DNA of 9,217 bases from Bacteroidota bacterium (GCA_021793535.1 JAJYSO010000040.1:1-9217), one strand, 5' to 3'; counted from the stretch's first letter, positions 1-7,412 are shown. Notes: a model not told the origin generated them from the letters alone. Made by a program: numbers and translations.

Positions 1-61
1 CGTGCTGGTTTAGTTCTGTTCTTTTAGAACTTCTGGTGAAAGCCGTGACTTTTCATTTAAT

Positions 62-80
62 AACGGAAGGTCCGTTTTAT
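62..80 (+). terminator. Possible intrinsic terminator for a + strand gene lying left of the window
   Basis: A perfect 6-bp inverted repeat AACGGA (62-67) and TCCGTT (71-76) with an AGG loop is followed on the + strand by a T-rich stretch (TTATTTTCTT). On the minus strand the hairpin is followed by ATTAAATG, so it would not terminate the OstA transcript well. This suggests that a convergent + strand gene ends just to the left. A + strand frame closes with TAG at 25-27, and another stays open until 92, so I cannot say which is the gene tail. The stem is short, so this is a weak call. Confidence 0.35.
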
Positions 81-84
81 TTTC

Positions 85-1803
85 TTAATTGAAAAAGGCA
101 TCTTTTTCAGGCAGTGGTATCCCTCTTATTTTGGGTAGTGTGAAGGGCTCATCGTCTGTAAAAAGTGCAGCTTTGGAGCATATGCGTTCGTCTCCCCGCC
201 AGAGAAATCCTCTGAGTTTTCGTGCGTTTTCTGGAAAATCATTAGGTTGATGCGTGATGTTTTCCGGATCCTCGGCATATTCAATACTGCGAATATCATT
301 ATTTTCAAATACGACCTTAATTGAAGAAGATACGGCTTTGTTGATTCCGATGAGATCTGCTGTTTTATCGTCCCGCCAATAATAAATCGTCTCGGTATTC
401 TTAATGAAGTTTGCTTCGTCCAATTCGTTATTCTCCTTAAAAAGGCCGTACATGATTTTTCCTTTAATCTGGTTGAATCCATCGATGCTGTCTTTTTGAA
501 TAAGGAATGCATTGTCAAAGACGCTAAGGGAGTCCAATTGATTAGTCTGTGTGTTGTTGTAGAGTTCTATGGTATCCCCTGTTAGTTGTGTCAGTCCTGA
601 GAAAACGACTGGTCTTCCGAGCATTTTGGTCAGCCCCTCATCTTGGATGGATACAATGGAGTCGGCTTTTCCGTTGAAGTCTTCTTTGAAGATTTTTGCC
701 TTATAAAAAGCTCGAATAACCCGATGATCGGGTTTGCCGGTCACCATAATCGTGTCGCTGTGAATATGGATACTATCTTTTTCTTGACGCTTGGAAATCA
801 GCGCTCTCTTTGTAATAAAAACCGAGTCTCTGTCCCGATAAACTTCTGCATAATGTCCCTTCGCAACCGATTGGTTTGAAGTGTCAGTTACAATGATGTT
901 GTTGGTAGCTGATGCAAAACCGCGATTGCGGTCAAAATAAATGCTGTCTCCTTTCAGGTTTCGGTATTCATAATCGATGTTAGCTTTTTTGACAAAATAC
1001 CCATAATCTTTTTGGGTGTTGTAAAATCCGCGTTCACAATAGAGCTTGTTTTCTTCACTGGTAATGGTAGAAGGGCCATAAAGGTATGCTTTTCCCGTCT
1101 CGGGATAATAATCAATATGATCCGAGTGAATCACGTAATTTTCATTGGTGACAACGACATTGTCGGTAAAAGAGTATTTTTTTTGTTCGATATAATAATG
1201 GCCAACAGTGCTGGTAATTGTACTTGAGGTATCACGAATAACCCCGCCGGTTCGATAAAATGCTTCCTGTTTTTGCCGATTAAAGAATAAACTGTCTGTG
1301 GTGAGGTTGGTCTCTTCTGTTTCCAGATAAACGTCGTTGCTGGCAAAAGCAAATTGGGTATTTCCATCGTATTCTGCGTAATCACTGGTAAGGGTGATGG
1401 AATCTCCTTGTTGGATGCGCACATTTCCGGAGGCTCTAAAAAAATTGTCTTTTTCGTAAAATATCGCCTGATCACACCACACTTTTACCCCTTCATGTGT
1501 AAAGATGACTTGATTGTTTACTTTGTACATTAAAAGCGCTTCCGGATATTTGCTTTCATCTTTAGATGTGCGTTCGCTGATGTAATTGATTTCGGTGCTC
1601 TTCGTCTTTTCTTGGGCATGCAGCGACCCCAGGTTGAGTACAATCAACCCTAAAATCAATACGGCCCTTTTGTAAAAAGATCTTCTGTTAACGTTGGAAT
1701 GCCTTTTTTGTTGATGTCTCTTTAGGGAGTTAACAAAGGATAGTTTGTTTTCGGTCCGGTCCAATCGAAATGATTTTAATTGGAATTTCAAGGTAGCTTT
1801 CAA
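85..1803 (-). CDS. OstA/LptA-like protein, probable LPS transport or outer-membrane biogenesis factor
   Basis: Exported protein with repeated beta-strand segments typical of the OstA/LptA fold. Examples are WCDQAIFYEKDN, FRASGNVRIQQGDSITLTSD, the DSLFFNR and GDSIYFDR stretches, and YLYGPSTI. In this family such jellyroll repeats bind or shuttle lipopolysaccharide between inner and outer membrane; a role here is inferred from the family. A signal peptide is visible: basic residues RRSFYKR (40-46), a hydrophobic core (47-60) and a likely cut at LHA|Q (63/64). The OstA-like region follows from about residue 70 to 350, and the remaining C-terminal part is less recognisable. The start is doubtful. 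There is no in-frame ATG or GTG between the upstream stop (TGA at 1854-1852) and the hydrophobic core; only TTG codons exist, at 1803, 1791 and 1764. The 1803 start overlaps purA by 74 nt and gives an unusually long N-region. It is the last gene of the relA-fur-purA cluster in this window. It is not canonical LptA, which is far shorter, nor full LptD. Confidence 0.85.
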   Translation of the reverse strand: MKATLKFQLKSFRLDRTENKLSFVNSLKRHQQKRHSNVNRRSFYKRAVLILGLIVLNLGSLHAQEKTKSTEINYISERTSKDESKYPEALLMYKVNNQVIFTHEGVKVWCDQAIFYEKDNFFRASGNVRIQQGDSITLTSDYAEYDGNTQFAFASNDVYLETEETNLTTDSLFFNRQKQEAFYRTGGVIRDTSSTITSTVGHYYIEQKKYSFTDNVVVTNENYVIHSDHIDYYPETGKAYLYGPSTITSEENKLYCERGFYNTQKDYGYFVKKANIDYEYRNLKGDSIYFDRNRGFASATNNIIVTDTSNQSVAKGHYAEVYRDRDSVFITKRALISKRQEKDSIHIHSDTIMVTGKPDHRVIRAFYKAKIFKEDFNGKADSIVSIQDEGLTKMLGRPVVFSGLTQLTGDTIELYNNTQTNQLDSLSVFDNAFLIQKDSIDGFNQIKGKIMYGLFKENNELDEANFIKNTETIYYWRDDKTADLIGINKAVSSSIKVVFENNDIRSIEYAEDPENITHQPNDFPENARKLRGFLWRGDERICSKAALFTDDEPFTLPKIRGIPLPEKDAFFN

Positions 1804-3001
1804 TAAAGTTAATGTAAGCTTTAAACTGTTCGGGAAACTGGTCGGTAGAGGTCAGTGAAGTCAAGTCCTCGTCCCAACCTTTAAATCCTGTATAGATCGG
1901 TTCAACATCTTTTTCATCGATGGAATAGGGCAGATGGTCTATCTGTTGGCCTTTATATTGGTATGCTGTACATACTTTTAGTTCCTTTAGACCACTGAGC
2001 ACATCGGCTTTCATCATACAGAGCTGGGTGACCCCATTAATTTCGGTAGCGTACTTTAGAGCGACAAGATCCAACCATCCACAGCGTCTTGGACGTTTGG
2101 TAACCGCTCCGAATTCGTGACCTTTTTCGGCAATTGATTTACCAGTATTGTCAAATAATTCGGTGGGGAACGGCCCGTTTCCTACGCGGGTGGTATAGGC
2201 TTTAAATATGCCGAAAACATCGCCAATCTTATTGGGGGCTACTCCCAGCCCGTTGCAGGCGCCTGCAGCTGTTGTATTGCTAGAGGTTACAAAGGGATAG
2301 GATCCGAAGTCGATATCTAATAAAGAACCTTGCGCTCCCTCGGCCAAAATGTGTTTCCCTTCTTTTAACGACTGGTGAAGGTAATGTTCAGAGTCAATGC
2401 GTTGAAGACTTCTTAACACTTCAAGACTATCAAAAAACTCCGCTTCCAATTCAGGAAGATTGTATTGGAGATCTACTTCATAAAAGGAGATCATTTTCTG
2501 GTGTTTATCGGCCAGTTGTCTGTATTTCTCTTTCCAGTCATTGCGGTCCAAGTCTCCAATGCGAAAGCCGTTTCTTCCGGTCTTGTCCATATAGGCAGGG
2601 CCGATTCCTTTTAGTGTGGAGCCGATTTTTGCTTTCCCTTTAGAAGCTTCGGAAGCGGCATCCAACAATCTGTGAGTGGGAAGGATAATATGCGTTCTTT
2701 TTGAGAGCAATAAAGAGGAATGATAGTCAATTTGATAGGGCTTTAAAGCTTCCAACTCTCTGGCCAAAACTACGGGGTCAACAACTACACCATTTCCAAT
2801 AAGATTAATTTTATTGCTGTGAAATATTCCGGAAGGGATGGTTCTTAAAATGTGTTTTATTCCATCGAATTCAAGGGTGTGTCCTGCGTTTGGTCCTCCT
2901 TGAAAACGAGCGATTATGTCGTAGTTGCGGGTTAGGACATCAACAATTTTTCCTTTTCCCTCGTCTCCCCATTGTAGACCGAGTAGCAAATCAACTGCCA
3001 T
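1730..3001 (-). CDS. purA: Adenylosuccinate synthetase
   Basis: Catalyses IMP + Asp + GTP to adenylosuccinate, the first committed step from IMP to AMP; cytosolic. At 423 residues it matches the usual length (about 430). The N-terminal P-loop-like motif GLQWGDEGKGK carries the catalytic Asp at 13, and QGGPNAGHT carries the catalytic His at 41, the same numbers as in E. coli. Further family motifs are IGPAYMDKTGR, EGAQGSLLDIDFGSYPFVTS, TRVGNGPFPTE, KRPRRCGWLD, the GTP-base region MKADVLSG, and the C-terminal GPDRKQTI. It is therefore complete and should be active. The start is ATG, 3 nt after the fur stop, which points to translational coupling. Its 3' end overlaps the longest reading of the OstA gene. 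Minor deviations from the E. coli motifs (GL for GT before QWGDE, P in GGPNAGHT) leave the catalytic residues intact. Confidence 0.98.
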   Translation of the reverse strand: MAVDLLLGLQWGDEGKGKIVDVLTRNYDIIARFQGGPNAGHTLEFDGIKHILRTIPSGIFHSNKINLIGNGVVVDPVVLARELEALKPYQIDYHSSLLLSKRTHIILPTHRLLDAASEASKGKAKIGSTLKGIGPAYMDKTGRNGFRIGDLDRNDWKEKYRQLADKHQKMISFYEVDLQYNLPELEAEFFDSLEVLRSLQRIDSEHYLHQSLKEGKHILAEGAQGSLLDIDFGSYPFVTSSNTTAAGACNGLGVAPNKIGDVFGIFKAYTTRVGNGPFPTELFDNTGKSIAEKGHEFGAVTKRPRRCGWLDLVALKYATEINGVTQLCMMKADVLSGLKELKVCTAYQYKGQQIDHLPYSIDEKDVEPIYTGFKGWDEDLTSLTSTDQFPEQFKAYINFIESYLEIPIKIISIGPDRKQTILC

Positions 3002-3004
3002 ATT

Positions 3005-3469
3005 TTATGCTTCTTTTGAGATGTTTTTTTTCTTTCCGTAGAAGTACAAGGAATGAGCGTCAATCTCCAAACCAAAGACTTCTTCTATTGTGTTTTTTAT
3101 GGATTCGATTCTGGGATCACAAAATTCGATGACCTCTCCAGTATCTTTTAGAATAATGTGATCGTGTTGTCTATCGAAATAAGATTTTTCATATTGGGCT
3201 TGATTTTTCCCAAATTGGTGTTTGCGGACCAACCCGCATTCCAGTAATAATTCTATGGTGTTGTATAAAGTGGCCCGGCTCACTCTATAATTTTTATTTT
3301 TCATAATGATATAAAGAGATTCTATATCAAAATGTTTCTCTTGGTCGTATACTTCGTGCAAAATGGCAAATCGCTCGGGGGTCTTGCGGTGTGCATTATC
3401 CTCGAGAAATTTGGTAAATACTGTTTTTACAATCTTTTGGTTATCCTCCTGTTTATCTGTCTTCTTCAT
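3005..3469 (-). CDS. fur: Fur-family metal-responsive transcriptional regulator
   Basis: DNA-binding repressor-type protein, 154 residues, with the usual Fur architecture. It has an N-terminal winged helix containing HRKTPERFAIL (27-37) and the recognition segment YRVSRATLYNTIELLLECG (61-79). A C-terminal metal-binding and dimerisation domain follows, with QHDHII (101-106), EVIEFCDPRIE (112-122) and AHSLYFYG (138-145). Likely regulatory-site ligands are His46 (HFDIESLY), Glu94, His102 and His104; His139 is also kept. The structural zinc cysteines of E. coli Fur (CxxC after HDHLI) are replaced by Leu107 and Thr110. I recall the same lack in other flavobacterial Fur proteins, so this looks like a lineage trait rather than damage. 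The motifs are closest to Fur, but PerR or another subgroup cannot be excluded from sequence alone. It lies 17 nt after the relA/spoT stop and 3 nt before purA, so it is probably cotranscribed with both. Confidence 0.93.
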   Translation of the reverse strand: MKKTDKQEDNQKIVKTVFTKFLEDNAHRKTPERFAILHEVYDQEKHFDIESLYIIMKNKNYRVSRATLYNTIELLLECGLVRKHQFGKNQAQYEKSYFDRQHDHIILKDTGEVIEFCDPRIESIKNTIEEVFGLEIDAHSLYFYGKKKNISKEA

Positions 3470-3486
3470 AGTTGCAAAGGTAAACT

Positions 3487-5703
3487 TTATTCACGTGTGA
3501 CAATATCTATTCCATCGATTTCTTTCAGCTTTTGAATGAGTTTTTTAAGGATGCTGTTGTTTTTCACCTTGAGAATGATTTGGCCTTCAAACATGTTTCC
3601 TTTGGTGCTGAAGGAGATGGAATTCATTTCTACATGTAGATTTTGCGTGATTTCTTTAGTAATGGAATTGACTAATCCCATGTTGTCAATTCCACTTAAG
3701 TTAAGGGTAGCTTTAAAGCCTTCTTGAGAGGAATCGATCCATTTTGCCTTGATGATTCGATAAGCAAAGTTGCTGCGCATTTGAATGGCGTTTGGACAGC
3801 TTTTTTTATGTACCTTAATCCCGTCATTGATGGTTAGAAAACCAAATACAGGATCTCCGGGAATAGGGTTGCAGCAGGGGGCCAATTTGTACGCCAGACG
3901 CTCTTCATCGTCTCCGAAGACCAGCTGATCATAATTGGTAGTGATCTCCTCTTTTTCGTCGTGGACAATTTTTGTGGTGGTAGGTTTACGCGTTTTGGGC
4001 CGGAAAAGATTTAGAAGTGCATTGCTTCGAGAGGCTGCGTAGTCTTTAAGCGCATTATTATCTATGGTCCCGATTTCTACCCGATAGAACAAATCAAGGC
4101 TGGTTGAGAGGTTGAAGTGACGGATGAGATCGTTGATGGTTTTGTCGTCGAAAGGAATCTTTTGTGCTCTTAGCTTGCGTCTGAGAATTTCTTTTCCTTG
4201 TTCGGCTTGCTTTTTCTTATCGGCTTTAAGTGCTGTTTTTATTTTCGATTGCGCCCGCCCGGTAGTGGCATAATCCAACCATTTAATTGTGGGACGGATG
4301 TGTTCCGATTTAATAATTTCTACTTGGTCACCACTTTTAAGGACATGGCTTAAGGGGACCATTTTACCGTTTACACGTGCACCTCTGGTATGCAATCCAA
4401 TTTCGGTGTGTACGCTAAAGGCAAAATCGAGGGTAGTCGCCCCTTTTGGTAGAGACTTAATGTCCCCTTGGGGGGTGAAGACGAAGATTTCCTTAGAATA
4501 CAGGTTGAGCTTGAATTGTTCAACGAAATCTACAGCGTCTGAATCCTGATTCTCAAGGGCCTCTTGTAGTTTGGTCAACCATTCTTCCAGCCCTTCATCT
4601 TGATGGCTTTCGTGGTGTTTGTATTTGAAATGTGCCGCATAGCCACGTTCGGCAATATCGTGCATGCGTTCGCTTCTTATCTGGACTTCTACCCACCGCC
4701 CTAGGGGGCCCATGACCGTTATGTGGAGGGCTTCGTATCCGGTGGATTTTGGAGCAGAAATCCAATCCCGAAGTCGTGTGGGGTTGGGTCTGAAATTATC
4801 TGTGACTATGGAGTAGATTTTCCAGGCTAGGAATTTCTCTTCCTTCGGGGTACTTTTGTAGATGATGCGAATGGCAAACTTATCATAGACCTCATCGAAG
4901 GAAATTCCTTGTTTGAGAATTTTCTTATGAATGGAATAGATGGACTTTGGCCTTCCCTTTATTTCAAATTGAATACCTTCCTCTAGGAGCTCTTCGGAAA
5001 TGAGGTTAGAAAAGCGATGGATGTAGTCTTCCCGTTCCTTTTTAGTTTCGCGCATCCTTGCTCGCAAGTCAAAGTAGACGTCCGGTTCGGTATAACGTAG
5101 GCCGAGGTCCTCCAGTTCGGTTTTGATGTTATACAGGCCGATACGATGAGCAAGCGGAGCGTAGATGTACAACGTTTCCGAGGATTTCTCTGCCTGCTTA
5201 CTTTCCGACATGGAATCCATGGTGCGCATGTTGTGGAGCCTATCCGCTATTTTGATGAGAATGACTCGTACGTCTTCATTAAGGGTGAGGAGCATTTTTC
5301 GAAAGTTTTCCGCTTGTACGGAAATGTCTTTTTCCAGATCGATATTGCTGATTTTAGTGAGCCCATCAACAATTTTTCGAATGGTTTCCCCAAAATTTTC
5401 TTGAATGTCATCCAGCGTGTAGGAAGTATCCTCTACCACGTCGTGGAGGAGGGCGGCAGCAATGGCCGGTGCATCTAGGCCTATTTCATCAGCCACAATT
5501 TTAGCCACAGCTATAGGATGAAAAATATACGCTTCTCCAGATTTGCGGCGTTGTCCCTTGTGAGCCTCAATGGCGTAATTAAAGGCCTTGCGAATGAGGA
5601 TTTTGTCCTCATTATCCAGTTTCCTATAGCTTACCCTGAGCAGCTCTTTATACTGATGGGCAATCTCTTTGTTTTCTTGTGCTATGGCCTCCGCTGAATT
5701 CAT
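3487..5703 (-). CDS. relA/spoT: RelA/SpoT family bifunctional (p)ppGpp synthetase/hydrolase
   Basis: Long RSH protein (738 residues) that controls the stringent-response alarmone. Domains in order: HD hydrolase, with metal ligands His62, His87-Asp88 and Asp154 (in LLHDVVEDT and IKIADRLHNM); synthetase, with GRPKS (250-254), YDKFAIR (273-279), STGYEALHITVMGP and the catalytic EVQIR (Glu339, Gln341); TGS, about 398-460, with His432 in FSVHTEIGLH; a helical region; the Cys-Cys motif LAPCCNPIPGD with a later Cys in HKKSCPNA; and a C-terminal ACT domain. The segment before STGYEAL reads RLRD (310-313). This matches the positively charged RxKD type of bifunctional Rel/SpoT rather than the ExDD of monofunctional RelA. 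With an intact HD site, both synthesis and hydrolysis are predicted. The start is ATG at 5703. No convincing TAnnTTTG promoter is visible in the roughly 80 nt between the ompA terminator and this start. It is the first gene of the fur-purA-OstA cluster. Confidence 0.97.
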   Translation of the reverse strand: MNSAEAIAQENKEIAHQYKELLRVSYRKLDNEDKILIRKAFNYAIEAHKGQRRKSGEAYIFHPIAVAKIVADEIGLDAPAIAAALLHDVVEDTSYTLDDIQENFGETIRKIVDGLTKISNIDLEKDISVQAENFRKMLLTLNEDVRVILIKIADRLHNMRTMDSMSESKQAEKSSETLYIYAPLAHRIGLYNIKTELEDLGLRYTEPDVYFDLRARMRETKKEREDYIHRFSNLISEELLEEGIQFEIKGRPKSIYSIHKKILKQGISFDEVYDKFAIRIIYKSTPKEEKFLAWKIYSIVTDNFRPNPTRLRDWISAPKSTGYEALHITVMGPLGRWVEVQIRSERMHDIAERGYAAHFKYKHHESHQDEGLEEWLTKLQEALENQDSDAVDFVEQFKLNLYSKEIFVFTPQGDIKSLPKGATTLDFAFSVHTEIGLHTRGARVNGKMVPLSHVLKSGDQVEIIKSEHIRPTIKWLDYATTGRAQSKIKTALKADKKKQAEQGKEILRRKLRAQKIPFDDKTINDLIRHFNLSTSLDLFYRVEIGTIDNNALKDYAASRSNALLNLFRPKTRKPTTTKIVHDEKEEITTNYDQLVFGDDEERLAYKLAPCCNPIPGDPVFGFLTINDGIKVHKKSCPNAIQMRSNFAYRIIKAKWIDSSQEGFKATLNLSGIDNMGLVNSITKEITQNLHVEMNSISFSTKGNMFEGQIILKVKNNSILKKLIQKLKEIDGIDIVTRE

Positions 5704-5784
5704 AGTACTAAAATACTAAATTATTTGGTTTTTTGATAACTCTTATTTTGAGGGAGATCCCTTTTATGCTTTACTGCAGGGTAT

Positions 5785-5813
5785 AAAAAAAGGCTATCCA
5801 TTTGGATAGCCTT
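5785..5813 (-). terminator. Rho-independent terminator of the OmpA-family gene
   Basis: A perfect 10-bp stem, AAGGCTATCC (5790-5799) and GGATAGCCTT (5804-5813), with a 4-nt loop. Read on the minus strand it is followed by five further T residues (5789-5785), seven counting the stem end. It lies 35 nt after the stop of the OmpA-family gene and about 80 nt before the relA/spoT start. It should therefore end the ompA transcript and separate it from the downstream cluster. On the + strand it is followed by an A-rich run, so it works in one direction only. Confidence 0.92.
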
Positions 5814-5848
5814 AAAATAATTCTATAAAACTGAGAACTGTACGTTGA

Positions 5849-7057
5849 TTATCTCAATTCGAAGATTACTCTTCGTACCAATTGACGAGCTTGGCTAGAA
5901 GCTTTGTCAGCTGATGTGTCTTCGCCCATTCCTTCTGTAGAGATACGTCCTGCATCTATACCGCTAGCAACCATAAGGTCTTTTACGCGATCAGCACGTT
6001 TAGCTGATAGGGTTTGGTTGTAAGAAGAGTTTCCAATTTCGTCTGCATAACCTTTAAGGGTAACGCTAACAGAAGGATTTTTCTTCATGAAGTCGATCAC
6101 GTAGTTAACAGCGTTGTTAGAGTAATCGTGAGGTTTAGAACTAGCAAATGGGAAATAAACACTAGCATAACCGTTGATCAATTCACGCATAGCATCAACT
6201 TTCTCTGGAGTTTCTTGCTTGTAACGGCTGTCCAAAGCGTCTTCCATATAGTCAGGAATACCGTTGTTGTTGCTGTCTTTGATGTGGTTTTGGAATTCGT
6301 TGTAGTGATCATTTACGTCACTCTTAACGCCTGCAAGTTCGTTTTCTAGGTTATCCAAACGGTTTGAAAGTTCACCGAATTGGTTTCCTGCTTTGTTGTA
6401 CCAGTCTGCATGTACTTTATCAACACTTCCTTTTCCACCGAAGTAGTAAGTCAGACCAATAGAAGCGTTAAGGTAGTACCCGTTGAATCCTCTTCTGTTG
6501 GTGTAACCTGTTCCGTCGAAAGTACGGTCTTGACGGAAGTTGCCGAAAAATGAAGCGTCACCGGTCAAAGCAAAGTGATTGCTTAAACGCAACTGAGGTG
6601 TAACACCAACAGTAAGGTAACCCATTTTGTCAGTTTCTGTTTTAACTGGTTTTTTTCCTTTTAATTGAGCATATCCAGCACCTCCATGTACAAGTACATT
6701 AAAAGTGTTGGTCCAATCTCTGAATCCTAAAAGGCTTCCTACGTTAACTACACCTTGCAAATCTCCACGAAGTAGATTGCTTTCGAAGTTTGCTGAGCTT
6801 CCAGCATCTTCAAATTTGTTGTAGCCAACGGTACCTTTTAAACCGAAATATTCGTTAATCATGTAGCGTACTCCTAGGTCACCCTGGAAGAAGTCTACAT
6901 TTGAATGATAGCCAGATGCTAATGGTGAAGCAGGCTTGGTTAAACCTACTTGAACCTCAGCGGACCAGTGGTTGTAATCCTGATAATCATCTTGATTCTG
7001 TGCTTTAGTCATGAATGCTACGAGCAAGAATGCAAATAATAGCGATAACTTTTTCAT
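5849..7057 (-). CDS. OmpA-family outer-membrane beta-barrel protein with peptidoglycan-binding domain
   Basis: Porin-like structural protein expected to tie the outer membrane to the cell wall; 402 residues. Residues 1-19 form a signal peptide (MKKLSLLFAFLLVAFMTKA, cut before Gln20). Residues about 24-210 look like an eight-stranded barrel of alternating hydrophobic and aromatic strands ending in GLTYYFGGKG. A heptad-like linker (about 217-258) may form a coiled coil. A calcium-type thrombospondin-3 motif follows, DSNNNGIPD (261-269). The C-terminal OmpA domain (about 295-402) has Asp339 in GYADEIG and Arg354 in LSAKRADRV, with the same 15-residue spacing as the diaminopimelate-binding Asp and Arg of E. 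coli OmpA. The start is ATG without a Shine-Dalgarno sequence, normal for Bacteroidetes. It is probably a single-gene unit: its own promoter lies about 43 nt upstream and an intrinsic terminator lies 35 nt downstream. Such proteins are often abundant, which fits the strong signals at both ends. Confidence 0.95.
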   Translation of the reverse strand: MKKLSLLFAFLLVAFMTKAQNQDDYQDYNHWSAEVQVGLTKPASPLASGYHSNVDFFQGDLGVRYMINEYFGLKGTVGYNKFEDAGSSANFESNLLRGDLQGVVNVGSLLGFRDWTNTFNVLVHGGAGYAQLKGKKPVKTETDKMGYLTVGVTPQLRLSNHFALTGDASFFGNFRQDRTFDGTGYTNRRGFNGYYLNASIGLTYYFGGKGSVDKVHADWYNKAGNQFGELSNRLDNLENELAGVKSDVNDHYNEFQNHIKDSNNNGIPDYMEDALDSRYKQETPEKVDAMRELINGYASVYFPFASSKPHDYSNNAVNYVIDFMKKNPSVSVTLKGYADEIGNSSYNQTLSAKRADRVKDLMVASGIDAGRISTEGMGEDTSADKASSQARQLVRRVIFELR

Positions 7058-7099
7058 AATAGATATTTGTTAATGTATTTTATACGAATTATTTCGAGG

Positions 7100-7129
7100 C
7101 AAATATAGGATAGTTTATTATTCTGCAAA
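7100..7129 (-). promoter_or_regulatory. Predicted Bacteroidetes-type promoter of the OmpA-family gene
   Basis: Read on the minus strand, TTTG (7129-7126) lies 18 nt before TATATTTG (7107-7100). Both match the -33 TTTG and -7 TAnnTTTG elements of the Bacteroidetes housekeeping sigma factor, and the spacing is within the normal range. Transcription would start at about 7095, giving a leader of roughly 35-40 nt before the ATG at 7057. No ribosome binding site is visible in the leader, as usual in this phylum. Confidence 0.75.
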
Positions 7130-7321
7130 AATTTCGACTATCTTTTTTTGATTTTTTAACTCGAATTTATTGATTTGAACAATTTTAGTTCTAAAACATC
7201 CTAATAATTCTAACTTTTATCATGAATTTTGTGAAAAACACTTAATTCATTTTAATAATCCATTGCTTTACTGTTTTTTATCGGTTGCTAATGATTAAAA
7301 ATAGAACGCAAAAGCGCCTCT

Positions 7322-7336
7322 TATATTGCGAATATA
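7322..7336. repeat. Palindromic 15-mer upstream of icd, partly repeated at its promoter
   Basis: TATATT-GCG-AATATA is a perfect 6+6 inverted repeat with a 3-nt centre. A related string, TTATATTTGCGAAT (7404-7417), recurs 83 nt further on with one inserted T and overlaps the icd -7 element. The arrangement resembles an operator pair, but AT-rich DNA gives such repeats easily, and no known regulator motif is recognised. Confidence 0.3.
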
Positions 7337-7404
7337 TGAAAAAGCTGAGTAAAATTTAAAATTTATCATTTGTTTTTTAAAAATTAAGTTGTACCGTTTT
7401 TGGT

Positions 7405-7412
7405 TATATTTG
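7405..7412 (+). promoter_or_regulatory. Predicted -7 promoter element of icd
   Basis: TATATTTG is an exact match to the Bacteroidetes -7 consensus TAnnTTTG, 40 nt before the icd ATG, giving an expected leader of about 30-35 nt. The -33 element is not clear: a TTG lies only 13 nt upstream (7389-7391), and the nearest full TTTG (7369-7372) is 32 nt upstream. The gene may therefore use a weak or activator-assisted promoter. The octamer is identical to the one in the divergent ompA promoter. Confidence 0.55.

Noticed and set aside
18..30. Inverted repeat GTTCT-TTT-AGAAC near the left edge
   Set aside because: The 5-bp stem with a 3-nt loop has no T-run on either side that would make it a convincing terminator.
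126..518. Minus-strand open frame of 130 codons inside the OstA-like gene
   Set aside because: It lies in another frame of a well-supported coding sequence and shows no recognisable motif.
5146..5478. Plus-strand open frame of 110 codons opposite relA/spoT
   Set aside because: It is antisense to the conserved HD and linker region; its openness follows from the codon use of the real gene.
5703..5718. Inverted repeat TAGTA / TACTA at the relA/spoT start, and AGGGA / TCCCT at 5751-5762
   Set aside because: The stems are only 5 bp in AT-rich or tiny-loop contexts, too weak to call as an operator or attenuator.
6014..6349. Plus-strand open frame of 111 codons rich in Val and Phe
   Set aside because: It is the reverse complement of the OmpA linker and OmpA domain, and its hydrophobic look is a by-product of that.
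7291..7359. Possible 22-residue basic small protein in the divergent intergenic region
   Set aside because: It has no promoter, no recognisable motif and a length expected by chance in AT-rich DNA.
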